Shown: positions 1-10,435, counted from the stretch's first letter. The stretch: 64,000 bases of DNA from Kalaharituber pfeilii (GCA_015179045.1 WHUZ01000142.1:1-64000); one strand, 5' to 3'. Notes: generated by a model not told the origin, from the letters alone. Numbers and translations are program-made.

Positions 1-460
1 AGCATTCACGCAGCATGGCAGCAAGGTGAGTTGTGGCATCATGCTCATCGCGTCGTGGCAAGGCTAACCTCTCGCGTGTGGCAGAATACATCCCACAGCA
101 GCATTTGCGCAGCATGGCAGTATGCACGTAGCATGGCAGCATTCACGCAAAATGACAGCAGGGTGAGTTGTGGTATCATGCTCATCGCGTCGTGGCAAGG
201 CTAAGCTCTCGGATGTGGCAGAATACATCCCACGTGGTAGCATCCGCGCAGCATGGCAGCATTCAACGTAGTACAGTAGCATTCACGCAGCATGGCAGCA
301 TTCGCGCACCATGGCAGCATTCAACGCAGTACAGCAGCATTCGCGCAGCACGGCAGCATTCACGTAGCATGGCAGCATTCACGCAGCATGGCAGCATTCG
401 CGTGCTATGGCAGCCTACGTATAGGATGCATGACAGCATCGACGTAGCATAGCAGGCCCT
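1..460. repeat. Minisatellite built on CAGCATGGCAGCATTC
   Basis: Imperfect tandem copies of a roughly 20-bp unit (CAGCATGGCAGCATTCACG and variants) run from the window edge to about 460. A longer module containing GGTGAGTTGTGGYATCATG occurs twice (about 26 and 163). Open frames here are repeat artefacts; no gene is visible. Confidence 0.85.
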
Positions 461-490
461 TCAGTGTAGAAGCCTTTGATACTTTAGCAT

Positions 491-551
491 TTTTTTTTTT
501 TTTTTTTTTTTGTCACATGACCCCGCATGCGGCTCTTCGCCATGGCAGGAC
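491..551 (-). mobile_element. LINE-A tail micro-insertion (61 bp)
   Basis: A poly(T) run is followed by the family-A tail in reverse (TGTCACATGACCCCGC, then GGCTCTTCGCCATGGCAGGAC). The insert is bordered by the 13-bp direct repeat GATACTTTAGCAT at 478-490 and 552-564, a clear target-site duplication. Nothing but tail is present. In sense orientation it begins just before CCATGGCGA, as do the copies at 4326 and 9444. Confidence 0.85.
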
Positions 552-651
552 GATACTTTAGCATGTATATAGAATGAATATACTATTTTGATGAGTGGAT
601 ACATTGGATGTGGATGTAGACATATAGAAGGCACTGCCTCCCAACTATACA

Positions 652-825
652 GGATTACAATTGCGTCCTGACCGTACAGGTGTGCAATTGCGTCCTGACT
701 GTACAGCTGTGCAATTGCCTCCTGATAGAGTACAGCAATACAATGGCGTCCTGACAGTACAGTTCTACAATTGCGTCCTGACTAGACAGCTGCGCAATTG
801 CCTCCTGACAGTACAGCAATGTTCT
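652..825. repeat. Minisatellite with TTGCGTCCTGAC core
   Basis: Five to six copies of a 30-36 bp unit containing CAATTGCGTCCTGAC and GTACAG. The same core recurs at about 2465-2515, 3710-3890, 7350-7400 and 7765-7865, so these look like fragments of one repeat class separated by transposons. Confidence 0.8.
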
Positions 826-940
826 GGCCCACCGACGAACATTGCGGTTCGCGAACCGGCCAGGCCCATTCGCGAACCGGCCAATTCGTCGGTGGGCTGG
901 CTAATTCGCGAATGGGCCAGCCCACCGACGAACACTGGTT
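826..940. repeat. Palindromic (foldback-like) element, copy 1
   Basis: GGCCCACCGACGAA at 826-839 is matched by its reverse complement at 885-898, and the perfect palindrome GGTTCGCGAACC lies inside. A related block at 2344-2455 sits in the same minisatellite. No coding capacity. It may be a foldback MITE; the ends are not defined. Confidence 0.6.
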
Positions 941-1592
941 TAGTACAAGTACCACTAGGTACCTCTACGTACTACCAGTGATTGAGTATAGAGAAACATT
1001 CTGCTACCAACGTTAATTGATAAGCCAGTTACTGTGTGCTAGCACAGCCCTATTGCCACTGACAAGTTGCCACCTACAAGTTGCCACTTGAAAGTTGCTG
1101 TCGGTGATAAGTTGCTACTTCTTACCCACATACTAGAAGATAATACAGACAGTTTAATCAATAATTCACTACGCTTCTAGACTGCTATAGTTAAGAATAC
1201 CAATTTGTAATCATAACTTAATTATTGTTAACCGAAACAATAGAAGAAAATTACTAAATATGCTTATAGTATTCTTCTTACTCTAAGCGAAATTTTGGAG
1301 TGTTATCTTCATAGGTAGAGATTTCCGGAATCCTCCGCCATTCTGGTATTATATTGTGGCAGTAACAGGGATTGCGTTGATGCCAAGAATGAAAAGTTTG
1401 GTGGTTGTATTACCAGAAACAGTAGATAATAAGAGCCATGCAAGTGCCAATTACCCACTTTAAGCAACCTCATCATGATAAAACTTGTCAAGACAAAATT
1501 TCATGTTCTTGCTAGGTACTCTTCGTTGTACATGCATATGTCAAAAGGTTAAATGTTCTTATTCTTGTAATAAAAGCAATGCTGGTCAATGT

Positions 1593-2004
1593 ACTAACCA
1601 GGAGAATGAGAGTGAACATAGTGACGTATATTTAGGGAAGGTCCGGAAATGGTTGGAGTCCGGGAATGATAGGCTAGGCAAGACCGTGGGGATAAGGTGG
1701 CTGAGACGAAAGAACGCCCTACTGGAAGAAGGAAAAATGACCAGCTGGGTCGTGGTGTACTTGGAGGCAGCGACGGGCGTAGACAGAGTTAGGTTAGGTG
1801 GGAAATGGTTGAGGACCACTCAATACGAGCCCGATAGACGGAGGAAATAGGCTGTATTGACCAGTGTGTACATTCTACCCGCACCATGTATGAGTATTGC
1901 GGGCACCACATGTATTTAGTGACGGTTAATTTTCTTTCTTTAATAAATACCTCGCCATAGCCCATAGGGCGGCATGCGAGTAATGATATAAAAAAAAAAA
2001 AAAA
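1593..2004 (+). mobile_element. LINE-B derivative: ORF1 end plus 3' tail only
   Basis: The frame ending at 1850 (residues such as VVVYLEAATGVDRVRLGGKW, then DRRRK before the stop) resembles the C-terminus of the gag-like first ORF of Tad-type LINEs. It is followed not by a reverse transcriptase but by the LINE-B 3' UTR: a CCCGC/GCGGG pair (TATTGCGGG here), CATGTATTTAG, the hairpin CTCGCCATAGCCC, GGGCGGCATGCGAG, then TAATGATATA and poly(A) to about 2004. Similar ends occur at 21561, 32165 and 39458. The 5' boundary is approximate; a possible short duplication (GTACTA) was not confirmed. Confidence 0.7.
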
Positions 2005-2114
2005 GTACTATTGTCTGTACATAGATGACTGCAAAGGGGGATAGGAGACTGTGGAAATTGTTTAGCTGGCTGTATGATAGATCACTATTACATTAAATCA
2101 TAAGCGAGTATATA

Positions 2115-2299
2115 GGGGGGGGAGAGAAGGTTGGCGGAGGTGATGGACTGGGCGGCGGAGTAACCGGTCATAGTTTCACTTTATCTCCTTATCTGTTACT
2201 TATTTTTCCGTTGATTATCATTCATGTATCTAAACCCTCGCCATAGCCTGCAAGGCGGCATGCGAGTAATGATATAAAAAAAAAAAAAAAAAAAAAAAA
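2115..2299 (+). mobile_element. 5'-truncated LINE-B 3' end (185 bp)
   Basis: Non-coding LINE-B 3' UTR, the terminal hairpin (CTCGCCATAGCCTGC, then GGCGGCATGCGAG) and poly(A). A 14-bp target-site duplication, TAAGCGAGTATATA, lies at 2101-2114 and 2300-2313. Orientation follows from the poly(A) at the right end. Confidence 0.85.
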
Positions 2300-2343
2300 T
2301 AAGCGAGTATATATATTACATATAGGTACATTGAGGTACATTC

Positions 2344-2455
2344 ATGTTCGCCGCTGGGCCAGGTGTTCGTGGCTGGGCTGGCCCCGTGAAAAACACCATA
2401 TGTTTTTCACGGGGCCGGCCGGTTCGCGAACCGGAAAATGTTCGTCGGTGGGCCA
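2344..2455. repeat. Palindromic element, copy 2
   Basis: A perfect 16-bp inverted repeat with a 5-nt loop: GGCCCCGTGAAAAACA at 2380-2395 and its complement at 2401-2416. It is followed by GGTTCGCGAACC and GTTCGTCGGTGGGCCAG, which are shared with copy 1 at 826-940 in the opposite arrangement. The flanking TTGCGTCCTGAC repeat continues on the right. Strong cruciform potential. Confidence 0.7.
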
Positions 2456-2785
2456 GAACAGCAATACAATGGCATCCTGACAGTACAGTTCTACAATTGC
2501 GTCCTGACAATGGAATGCCAGATATGTGTCTGGAAGTGGACAGCAAAGGTCTGCATCTAGACACCACATTTTAACTCTAGCTTCCGGGTATTGAGAGCAG
2601 CAATGCGATACCTAGGCATAGCAGTCAGAGGGCTGTGCACCCCGGGTGGCAAGTCTCCGTCAGAGGCGCTAGTGTCGTCTGACGCACAGGACGCAAAAAT
2701 TTTCCGTTCCTGATGCTATTCTTTTCTCCATATTACTCTCCCTGGTCTCTTCCTACTCCTTCCTGACCTCTTTCACCCCCTCTCT

Positions 2786-3721
2786 CTACTCCTTTATCTC
2801 CCTCCCCGTCATCTTCGCCCTCCTCCTATATTTCAAAACCCTCTCCCCTTCCCCGCCCTTCTCCCTCAGCGCCTTCCACCCTTTTTCAAAGGCAACCTCC
2901 CCCAAAGTTGCCATCACCCAAACCCATGCTGCCCCCAGCCTCTTCGCCTCTCTTTCCTTCCCTTCTTTCCTCAGCCTGTCCGCTCTCCCGTCCAGCACCT
3001 GTGCCGCATGCACAAGTGCTAGCACTTCTTTCTCCTCCCTCCCTACCCCTTTTTCATCCTTCTCTTCTTCTTCCCCCTCTTCCTCGTTCTGCCCCATCTC
3101 CTCATCATCGTCTTCCTCCTTTCCCCTCTTAGCTCCACCTACTTTTTCTTTCTCTTCTCCTCGTTCCTCCACTCTAGCTAGTACCGGCGCTGCTGCCGGC
3201 AACTCTGCCACCGGCCCAACGCCCAGCTGTGAATCTCTGATCTCCCATTCCCCCCCATTCCTATCCCTGAATCCTTCCCTCCTTCCTCCCCTTCTCTCGC
3301 ATGGAGACCTACTCCTGCTGCCTCTCCTCTCCCTTCTTCTTCCCCAGCTCATCATCACCCTCGTAACTCTGGGAACCCGTTGCTCCTTCTGGCAAACCAC
3401 TAACGGTCCCCGCTTGACTGTGATATATTCTCTTATCGCATTCCCTAGAACCTCTTGCTCCCTTTCTACTACGATTCTATCCTCCCCCTCCACATACCTC
3501 CGGAACATCGCCGCATCCTTACTCCAGAGCTTCACGACCCTTGCTACCTCCGCGATCCCCATGAGCTCTTCCGTCTTCACCCACTCCACCTCCTCTACTC
3601 CCTTCCTCGCTGCTGCCTCTACTGCCTCCTTTCTAATCTCTTCGATCATATCCAACTTCCCATCATACATCAGTAAACATGAAGTTGCGCCCCGACACAC
3701 CCACTTAGCGTCCGGACACAA
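2786..3721 (-). CDS. Uncharacterised charged protein (311 aa)
   Basis: An uninterrupted 311-codon frame on the minus strand. The N-terminal ~120 residues look like a compact, mostly helical domain (MIEEIRKEAVEAAARKG, then VEGEDRIVVEREQEVLG). Residues about 125-155 are arginine/serine rich (RRRERRGSRSRSP). About 195-235 form a glutamate/lysine tract with EEDDDEE and EEEGEEEEKDEK, and the C-terminal third is helical and basic. I do not recognise the family. On the plus strand the region is simply pyrimidine-rich, so part of its length could come from low stop-codon density. A degenerate, possibly related frame lies near 10620-10865. It sits among repeats and may belong to a repeated family rather than being a single-copy host gene. 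No introns are apparent; the start is the first ATG of the frame. Confidence 0.45.
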   Translation of the reverse strand: MCPDAKWVCRGATSCLLMYDGKLDMIEEIRKEAVEAAARKGVEEVEWVKTEELMGIAEVARVVKLWSKDAAMFRRYVEGEDRIVVEREQEVLGNAIREYITVKRGPLVVCQKEQRVPRVTRVMMSWGRRRERRGSRSRSPCERRGGRREGFRDRNGGEWEIRDSQLGVGPVAELPAAAPVLARVEERGEEKEKVGGAKRGKEEDDDEEMGQNEEEGEEEEKDEKGVGREEKEVLALVHAAQVLDGRADRLRKEGKEREAKRLGAAWVWVMATLGEVAFEKGWKALREKGGEGERVLKYRRRAKMTGREIKE

Positions 3722-3954
3722 TGCACTATTTCCATTGCGCTCAGTGCGCCCTTACGTCCTGACGCTAAATAGCATCCCATGTCGCATTGTGATGCAACAT
3801 ATTACTCTAGGGATCAATGGTCATTGCGTCTCGGCGCATTTGAGCGTCCATAATGTAATTTCAATAATTGACTTGCGCCCTGACGCTGGGGGTCGGCGTA
3901 AGACTACTGGGTCGGCGTGGGCTTGTAGATATCACCTTCGGTATGCCGATTCTA

Positions 3955-4325
3955 TTTCCAACCAATATCTCATGCGCACAGTGAATATACTTCCTATACT
4001 TATTGAATATCTCATGCACGTAGTGAATATACTCCCTATACTTATTGAATATCTCATGCGCACACTCAATATGCTCAATAATTTCTATATCTTATGCTGC
4101 AGTCAATGTGCTTCATATTCTCTATGCCTCATGGGCCGCTCAATGTGCTCAATACTCTCTACATCTCATATGTGCCTGGTCAATATGTTCAACATCTCAT
4201 ATGCGCCCGGTCAATATGTTCAACACATGTGCACTGCGAAAGTGGTCAATTCCCAGCGAATTCATGACCAATATGCCCAATACTCAATAATATCTATATC
4301 ATACCCATGCTCAGTATGCTCAATA
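3955..4325. repeat. A+T-rich tandem repeat (CTCATGCGCAC...)
   Basis: Diverged copies of a unit of about 45-50 bp containing TATCTCATGCGCACAGTGAATATACTTCCTATACTTATTG and shorter CAATATGCTCAATA variants. Frames through it are rich in SICSI/HILY-type repeats and are not genes. The preceding stretch 3722-3900 carries fragments of the TTGCGYCCTGAC repeat. Confidence 0.7.
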
Positions 4326-4386
4326 TGCCCTCCCATGGCGAGCAGCTACAAGCGGGGTCATGTGATATTAAAAAAAAAAAAAAAAA
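4326..4386 (+). mobile_element. LINE-A tail micro-insertion (61 bp)
   Basis: TGCCCTCCCATGGCGAGCAG, then GCGGGGTCATGTGATATTA and poly(A), flanked by the 12-bp duplication GTATGCTCAATA at 4314-4325 and 4387-4398. Only the tail was inserted. Confidence 0.85.
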
Positions 4387-4539
4387 GTATGCTCAATACG
4401 CTCAATTGGCCCAATGTGCCCAATATCTTCAGGGCGGTCATTATCTCAATCTGGCAACATCACATTGTGCCTGAGCTGCCCTGTTAGGACATTGCTAATT
4501 TGGGATAAACCTCACGCTAGCCATAGTATGATACAACTA

Positions 4540-4860
4540 GCGTTTCAGTAGATTACCTTCGGGCTTACTTGTTGACACTACCAGAATTAACCAGCGTTGA
4601 TCAGTACTCCTTCGGGCTTCTAGGTTGACACTACCAGAATTAACTAGCGTTAATCAGTACCCCTTAGAGTCTAGAAGGTAGGAGAGTGGGGTCAATGGCG
4701 TGGTGAGGCAGAAATTTTCTTTTAGCCTGTCTCCAGGCGTGCCGAGCGACCCTGCCATGCCTTAGCGGGGTTACGTGATTAAAAAAAAAAAGGAGAAACG
4801 CCTTAGGGCTTACTGGTTGACACTGCCAGAATTATCCCTCATCTTATGTCAAATTCACTA
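4540..4860. repeat. ~70-bp tandem repeat interrupted by a LINE-A tail
   Basis: Three to four copies of CCTTCGGGCTTAC...GTTGACACTACCAGAATTAACCAGCGTT. Between copies, about 4741-4791, lies another family-A tail (CCTGCCATGCCTTAGC, then GGGGTTACGTGATT and poly(A)). Its duplication is not clear. Confidence 0.65.
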
Positions 4861-5009
4861 GCAAATAGGATGTCGATTCAGTTACCAATAGAAGACATGA
4901 GCTGATACGGGCCCCCTCTGTGGCAACTTGGAGGCATGGTGTAATGTGCTCACGTGCTGGAATACAGAACGTGTTTGTTGATGTGAAGAATACAACCTAA
5001 GTGTGGCAG

Positions 5010-5364
5010 CATTTCATAGGTATTACTGAGCCCTTTCTCCAGCACGAGATGCAGCAGAATGAACTGAATCTGACATATGACATGCCTATCTCGAAGGCGC
5101 AAGATGGGCTCATTCTATAGGTATGAAATCACCCTTTCTGCGGTGCGAGATGGACTCATCTACAGGTATGACTGGACCCTTTCCACAGTGCGAGATGCAG
5201 CAGAATGGGCCCAATCCGACGTGCTGCAGGCTCCTCTCGACGCCGCATAATGCACTCATCTACAGGTATGAAATGACATTTTCCACGGCGCAAGATACAG
5301 CAGAATGAACGCAATGTAACATATAGCAGGCCTCTCGACGGCACGAGATGGGCTCATCTAGAGG
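5010..5364. repeat. ~60-70-bp tandem repeat, left part
   Basis: Units containing GCGAGATGCAGCAGAATG and CTACAGGTATG...GGACCCTTTC. The array resumes at 6445 after the pogo element, so it was one array before that insertion. Confidence 0.8.
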
Positions 5365-5366
5365 TA

Positions 5367-6442
5367 CAGTCAGACCTTGCTATAATGAAAACGTAAAATT
5401 TGGCCCTTTGTTTTCACTATAGCAAGGTTTTCAGTATAGAAAATTGTACTAAATTAGTCATGTAGTCTTGGCAGCTAAGTGACCAGAGGAACTTCGCTAC
5501 CAGTTAACATCTGTATCGATCTATTAGTAATGGAAATAGCTACATTAAGAAATTAATTCAAAGGGGATAGTAGCAGTCGTGATGAATAGAAATAGAAATA
5601 GAAATGTAAGGAGTAGTAGTAGTAGGAGAAGAATATAAATTAGAAGTAAATCAGTAGTAGATTAAGATTCGTATTCATTAATTGCTGGGAGCAAGCGGGT
5701 ATTCATTCATCTTTGAATACTAGTGAGTTAGCAAAGCAATCATATGAGCAATATATTGAACACCTACAGACTGGAACCTTTGTTACCATCAATAGTCTGA
5801 TACAGGATAGTTGTCACTCCGGACAGGTTCAAGATTTGGTAGATGAGTATCTATTTCATGATGAGGATGCAACAGATAGCACTATTTCTATAGAGGCTAT
5901 TAGTATTGCGGAACTTATAACAGACATGCAACAAGCACAAGTGGAAGACCTTCACCAGTCTGAATCAAATCCCGAACCCGAGTCTCTATCCCGCCCTCCC
6001 ATTAGCACCTCAGAGGCTATCCAGTCTATTGATTCTCTCATGTATTATATGGAGAGTTTGCCGGTTTCTTCTCCGGACCACACTACTTTTCGTCAGCCAC
6101 TAGAACTTTCAGAGCTTGCTTCTACCTTTCAGCAGACAACCTGGTTCAAACCAACCTCTAGCACTTAGCGCTGTTGGCTGGGCTGCTGGGAATTACTGGT
6201 ACGCAGGAGGCAAGGCAGGAGCAGGGGGTCCCTATGAATTTCATTAGTGTCTTTTCATTATAGCAAGAACAATTTGTATGTAGATAAAAATAACTTCATC
6301 TAGATTTTTTTTCATTACACTATTTGGTGTGATTTCATTATAGCAAGGTCAAATTGTATGGGGATGGAAATCCGAGAGCGTGGTATGTTCATTATAGCAA
6401 GGTTTTCACTATAGCGAGGTTCATTATAGCAAGGTCTGACTG
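5367..6442 (+). mobile_element. Pogo-like (Tc1/mariner superfamily) element
   Basis: Terminal inverted repeats CAGTCAGACCTTGCTATAATG at 5367 and, inverted, ending at 6442; TA is duplicated at 5365-5366 and 6443-6444. The right end carries extra copies of CATTATAGCAAGGT, a sub-terminal repeat array. At 1076 bp it is much shorter than an autonomous pogo/Fot element. The flanks rejoin into the tandem repeat (AGGTATGRCTGGACCC), which confirms the insertion. Confidence 0.9.
5713..6168 (+). pseudogene. C-terminal remnant of a pogo transposase
   Basis: An open frame of about 150 codons with no upstream DDE domain. Its composition (acidic, Ser/Thr/Pro-rich with short helices, e.g. QVQDLVDEYLFHDEDATDS) fits the low-complexity tail that follows the catalytic core in fungal pogo transposases. 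The frame opens with TTG and has no convincing ATG, so it is read as a leftover of an internal deletion, not a gene. The assignment rests mainly on its position between pogo-type inverted repeats. Confidence 0.5.
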
Positions 6443-6444
6443 TA

Positions 6445-6990
6445 TGGCTGGACCCTTTCAGCATCGCGAGATGCAGCAGAATGGGCCGAATGTAACATGC
6501 TGCAGGCTCCTCTCTATGGCGCGAGATGGGCTTAATCTACAGGTACGAAATGCCCCATTCCGTGACGAGATGAAGTAGAATGAGCTCTATTAACAGGTAT
6601 AGCAGGTCCCTCTTGACGGCGCAAGAAATGGCAAAATAGGCTCAATCTACAGGTATAGCAGGATCTTTTCTGTGTCGCAAGATACACCAGAATGAATTGA
6701 ATGTGACAGGAATTACAGGTCCCACTTTACGGCGCGAGATGCAGCAGAATGAGCTGAATTCTACAGGTATGGCAGGGTGCTTTCGCGGCGCGAGATGCAA
6801 AATGAGCTGAATTCTACAGGTATGGCAGGGCGCTTTCGCCACATGAGATGCAGCAGAATGAGCCGAATTCTATAGGTATGATAGGGCCCTTTCGCGGTGC
6901 GAGTTGCAAAATGAGCTGAATTCTACAGGTATGGCAGGGCTCTTTCGCGGCACGAGACAATGTAGAATGAGCTGAATTCTACCCATATGG
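6445..6990. repeat. ~60-70-bp tandem repeat, right part
   Basis: Continuation of the array at 5010-5364: repeated GCGCGAGATGCAGCAGAATGA, GCTGAATTCTACAGGTATGGCAGG and similar. No coding signal. Confidence 0.8.
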
Positions 6991-7189
6991 CAGGTCCGCG
7001 ATGGTATAATCTACCGCGGGATGAGAATGCGCCGGAGTGATAGGACGACACATGAGGGCATGGAATGGTGCAATAATGAACGGACACCTGTATATAGATC
7101 GCGATAGCTAGTAATGAATAAACAAGTGGTTAATTGAAATCTATGCAATAAGCGTAGTAGGCGCGAGTGGCCGACCATGAGATTCAGGG

Positions 7190-7340
7190 CGCCGACGATG
7201 CTAGGGCTTGTAGGTATTATGGATGCGGAGGATCTAAATAGTTGCATTGTTAACAATGAGGATCTGAGTACTTGCATTATCAATGCTAGAGATCTGAGTA
7301 CTTGTATCAGGAACATTGAGAATCTGAATTATTGCGTTAT
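7190..7340. repeat. ~40-bp tandem repeat GAGGATCTGAGTACTTGCATT
   Basis: Three to four imperfect copies (GATCTGAGTACTTG..., AATCTGAATTATTGCG). The reverse-strand frame over it is a repeat artefact. Confidence 0.65.
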
Positions 7341-7411
7341 GAACGTTGGCAATTGAATCAAATTGCGCCCTGACATGGAGGGTCCCAGTTGTTGCGTCCA
7401 GACATAGTCGT

Positions 7412-7762
7412 TAGTGTTTGCATCTGTTACAAGTACTTGTCGGTTTAACTTGTCGGTTTTTCGGTACAAGTCGGGTTTTCTTCCCAAAAAAAAAATGACT
7501 TGCCCAACAAGTCGGTTTTTTGTATATTGAAAAACTTGGACCGACAAGTTGAAACAGATACAAGTTGAAAATTTTATGTTTCACTATACAAATAATCCCT
7601 GTCCAAGTCGGTTTTTGGCACTATTTTCAACTTGTCGGATAAGTTTTTTCAAAAAAAAAAAAACCGACTTGTTGTAGTAAGTTGGTGTTAGTCTAAAGTG
7701 AAAACTTGTACTGAAAAACCAACTTGTACCGACTTGGACTGATGCAAACACTATTAAATAAT
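7412..7762. mobile_element. hAT-like MITE (351 bp)
   Basis: Inverted ends TAGTGTTTGCATC (7412) and GATGCAAACACTA (7741-7753) enclose A+T-rich DNA full of inverted ACAAGTCGGTTTTT motifs. The 8-bp direct repeat ATAGTCGT is at 7404-7411 and 7763-7770. The right copy starts 9 bp beyond the inverted end, so the right terminus carries extra bases or has shifted. It is inserted in the TTGCGTCC repeat and is non-coding. Confidence 0.65.
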
Positions 7763-8124
7763 ATAGTCGTTGCGTCCAGACACCAGCGGTCCAGGGTGCC
7801 GCGTCCTGATTCATCAGTTTGCGTAAGTGCGCCTATACATCAGGACGCAGGGACACACTCTGACGCAAAGAAATATTTTTTCTATTAGAGGGATTTTGCT
7901 GGCACCAGGGATGGTTTCCAGGGATTTCCAGAGATGACTGCGCCACGCACTAGAGAATTCTACGGGAGGAATTTCATCCCTGGGATTGGATTTCCAGGGC
8001 TGGATCCCTGGAAACCACTGCTTTTTGACTCTCATCTATCTTCACCAGTTTTTACTCAATTTTGATTCTGAAAGTTGAGATCGATTCTGCGAACTGATTC
8101 ACACGGTTAACCAAAAACCAGGGA

Positions 8125-9055
8125 ATGTCTGACGAGGTTGAGTTGCGATCAACGCAGTTGGAAGGTACTCCATTTTCATGGGAGCCTACGCCAACACCAC
8201 AGCCCACATCGGCACTGCAACCTACCCCTACACCTACGCCGGCCCCAGTTTCAACTCGTACACCTACACCAGTACATCTACCTAGAGTCTCACGTTCTAA
8301 AGTCAATTTAACACATGAGGATCGTCTAATACTTGTACGATTATGTGTGGAACATCAGACCAAACATCGTCGTGGCAATAAAGAGAATTTCTGGAAGGAC
8401 ATTAAGGAATATTTTATTCATACTATGGGTAAAAAGACTTAGTGATCCTAGAGATACAATGTCTAGTCTCCTTATCCAACTCGGCGTTGATGATAGACAA
8501 GAAGCAAAAGAATCAGGAACAGTACAGAATGATTCTGATCTTAAGCAAGTACTCCGGTTGTGGAAGGACCATATGGATGCGATGACAAAAGATACAGAGG
8601 ATAAGAAGAAAGTGAAGGAGGAGCTACAGGCAGAACAAGAGGCAGCATCCCAACGGCGCAATAATCTCCTCCTCACTAGGTCGCAAAAACGAAAAACTAC
8701 ATCACCTGTCAACCTAGACTCCTCAGATGATGAGGAATCTCCTAGCTTCATGGTTTCCAGAAAGCGAGCAAAGCGGCACCGGCGACAAAGCTCTACTGCG
8801 CTAATCTTGCTTGTAACAACAATTATGGATATGCGAAAGGATTCTCAAATATTTATTGAGAAGTTTGGCGATAAGATCAGTAATAGTTTACAAGCTTTAG
8901 CTACTAATTCGGCTCCTGAAAGACATCCTCAAGCTGACCCGAAAGCTATTGAATCACGACTAACTACACTGGAAAATGAAGTCCGCTCTCAGACATCTGC
9001 TATGGGACAAATCCTAGCTATATTGAATGATTTAAAGCAAAGCATACCAAATTAG
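8125..9055 (+). pseudogene. PIF/Harbinger Myb/SANT-like helper protein
   Basis: The frame starts at 8125 (MSDEVELRST) with a Thr-Pro-rich linker (PTPTPTPAP). A helical DNA-binding segment follows (LTHEDRLILVRLCVEHQTK, then ENFWKDIKEYF), typical of the Myb/trihelix partner of Harbinger transposases. The frame is lost near 8440 and resumes in another frame (LSDPRDTMSSLLIQLGVDD), indicating one small indel. The distal part has a charged coiled region (KKKVKEELQAEQEAASQRR), an acidic patch (SSDDEESPS), a basic cluster (KRAKRHRR) likely to be a nuclear signal, and a C-terminal coiled coil (ESRLTTLENEVRSQ). In the family this protein helps the transposase bind the element ends. Confidence 0.75.
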
Positions 9056-9294
9056 AGCTCCCATCATACTCATATTCCCGATTCTCAGGCTGCGGCTCCC
9101 AATTCTGCAGCTCCTAATTCTACAACTTCCGGTTCTGCGACATCCGGTTCTGCGGCTCCTGTTTCTGCAACTTCTGATTCTGTAGCTCCCGTTTCTGCAA
9201 CTTCTGATTCTATGGCTTAATAACTTCCGAATGGTTTCTAGAGGTTCAGGTACTCATTGAGTGTAGAAGGGTCTAGGTCAAATTTTTTCCTTAT

Positions 9295-10435
9295 TTATGA
9301 TCCATTAAAGCATGTATGAGTGTTAGTTAATAGAATAGCAACCTTATAGTAGCTTTCCACCGGAGATATTCCAATCCTGAGATTGTCTTTCTGACGATTG
9401 AATCCCCATAAATTTGTGACTTTGCTGAAACCGTGCTCCACACCTTTTTTTTTTGTCACGTGACCCCGCCCGCAGCTGCTCGCCAAGGCAGGGCGTGCTC
9501 CACACTGATTCGGGAACTAGACATAACTGTATTCACTTTCTGCTTTTCCGGAGATAGAACTGTATTTGGCTCTGCTTTATAACTGCCGATTATTCCAAAT
9601 GAAGTTCCATAGGCTGGATCCCCATATAGATACAGTCTATCTCTTGTTCGAACACCAATATGCATATCTCGAAGGTTTTGTTGTAACCAGATTTATGAAA
9701 GACTAACCAATCCCCCATTGGGCCTTCATAAGGTCCGCCGAAATGTAAAATAATTCCATCAGGAGTCATAACTGCTTGGAACTTAATAGCATGTACTTTT
9801 TTATAACCTGAATACTATAGTCTTTGATCTTCACTAGGCCTACAAATCGGTCTCAAAGTTCCATCAATAAATCCCCAAACTCCATTCACTCCTCCAATAT
9901 CTCCTATAGCTCGTACATAACGTTTGAGTTGTGTCCGATTAAGACGTTTCTCATCCCAAAATAGCTTTGTACTATATCGAGAATCCAAATACTGTACACA
10001 AGTATTGAATATCGTAGATTGCCATGATGTAGATCTTCCAAACCACCAGATATTATCCTTATAACGATTTGGACTAGCAAGGCGATATAAGACAAGACAA
10101 AAGGCAACCTCTGGTGAAGGCTTATACTTAGTTGGATATTTGATCATATCCAGCCTAAGCTTTGGAAGTAGCTCGCGAATTTGATCCTTACTGAACCGAA
10201 GATATGCTAGGCATTGCTCATCTGTCAAGTTATCTAGAGAAAACTGAGCTCGATGAGGCATATCTAATGGCTTCCGGTAGCGTGAGCATTTCTTTCGCTT
10301 AAGACAAAGGTATAGAGTAATCAATAATGCTGTATCTGACATAGTGGTCAGAATTTCGGTAGCAGTAGTCATAGCAGTAGTGGCTACACCTGTAGCAATA
10401 GCTATAGTAGTAAGCTTAGAATTGAGTGTTGCCAT
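9295..10435 (-). pseudogene. PIF/Harbinger DDE transposase, broken
   Basis: Starts at 10435. The N-terminal half has the helical region LTDEQCLAYLRFSKDQIREL and FCLVLYRLASPNRYKD. The first catalytic Asp is in GVWGFIDGTLRPICRP. A single in-frame TAG follows SEDQRL, and the same frame then continues with YSGYKKVHAIKFQAVM and GGPYEGPMGDW, so that stop is a point mutation. A frameshift near 9660 leads to the second Asp (LYLYGDPAYG). The last acidic residue (SVEHA) is split by a 50-bp LINE-A tail, after which FSKVTNLWGFNRQKDN continues to the stop at 9295. All three catalytic blocks remain recognisable (DDE_Tnp_4 type). It is inactive as it stands. Confidence 0.85.
9444..9493 (-). mobile_element. 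LINE-A tail micro-insertion (50 bp)
   Basis: Poly(T), TGTCACGTGACCCCGCC, then GCTGCTCGCCAAGGCAGGG, with the 12-bp duplication CGTGCTCCACAC at 9432-9443 and 9494-9505. It lies inside the third catalytic block of the Harbinger transposase, so it post-dates that element. Confidence 0.88.

Noticed and set aside
7888..7905. TTA/TAA flanks as a perfect 3-bp Harbinger duplication
   Set aside because: The left flank reads TTA and the right TAA. They are not identical, so the duplication is called imperfect although the inverted repeats and genes make the assignment safe.
8341..8751. 136-codon minus-strand frame
   Set aside because: Shadow of the Myb-like helper gene of the Harbinger element.
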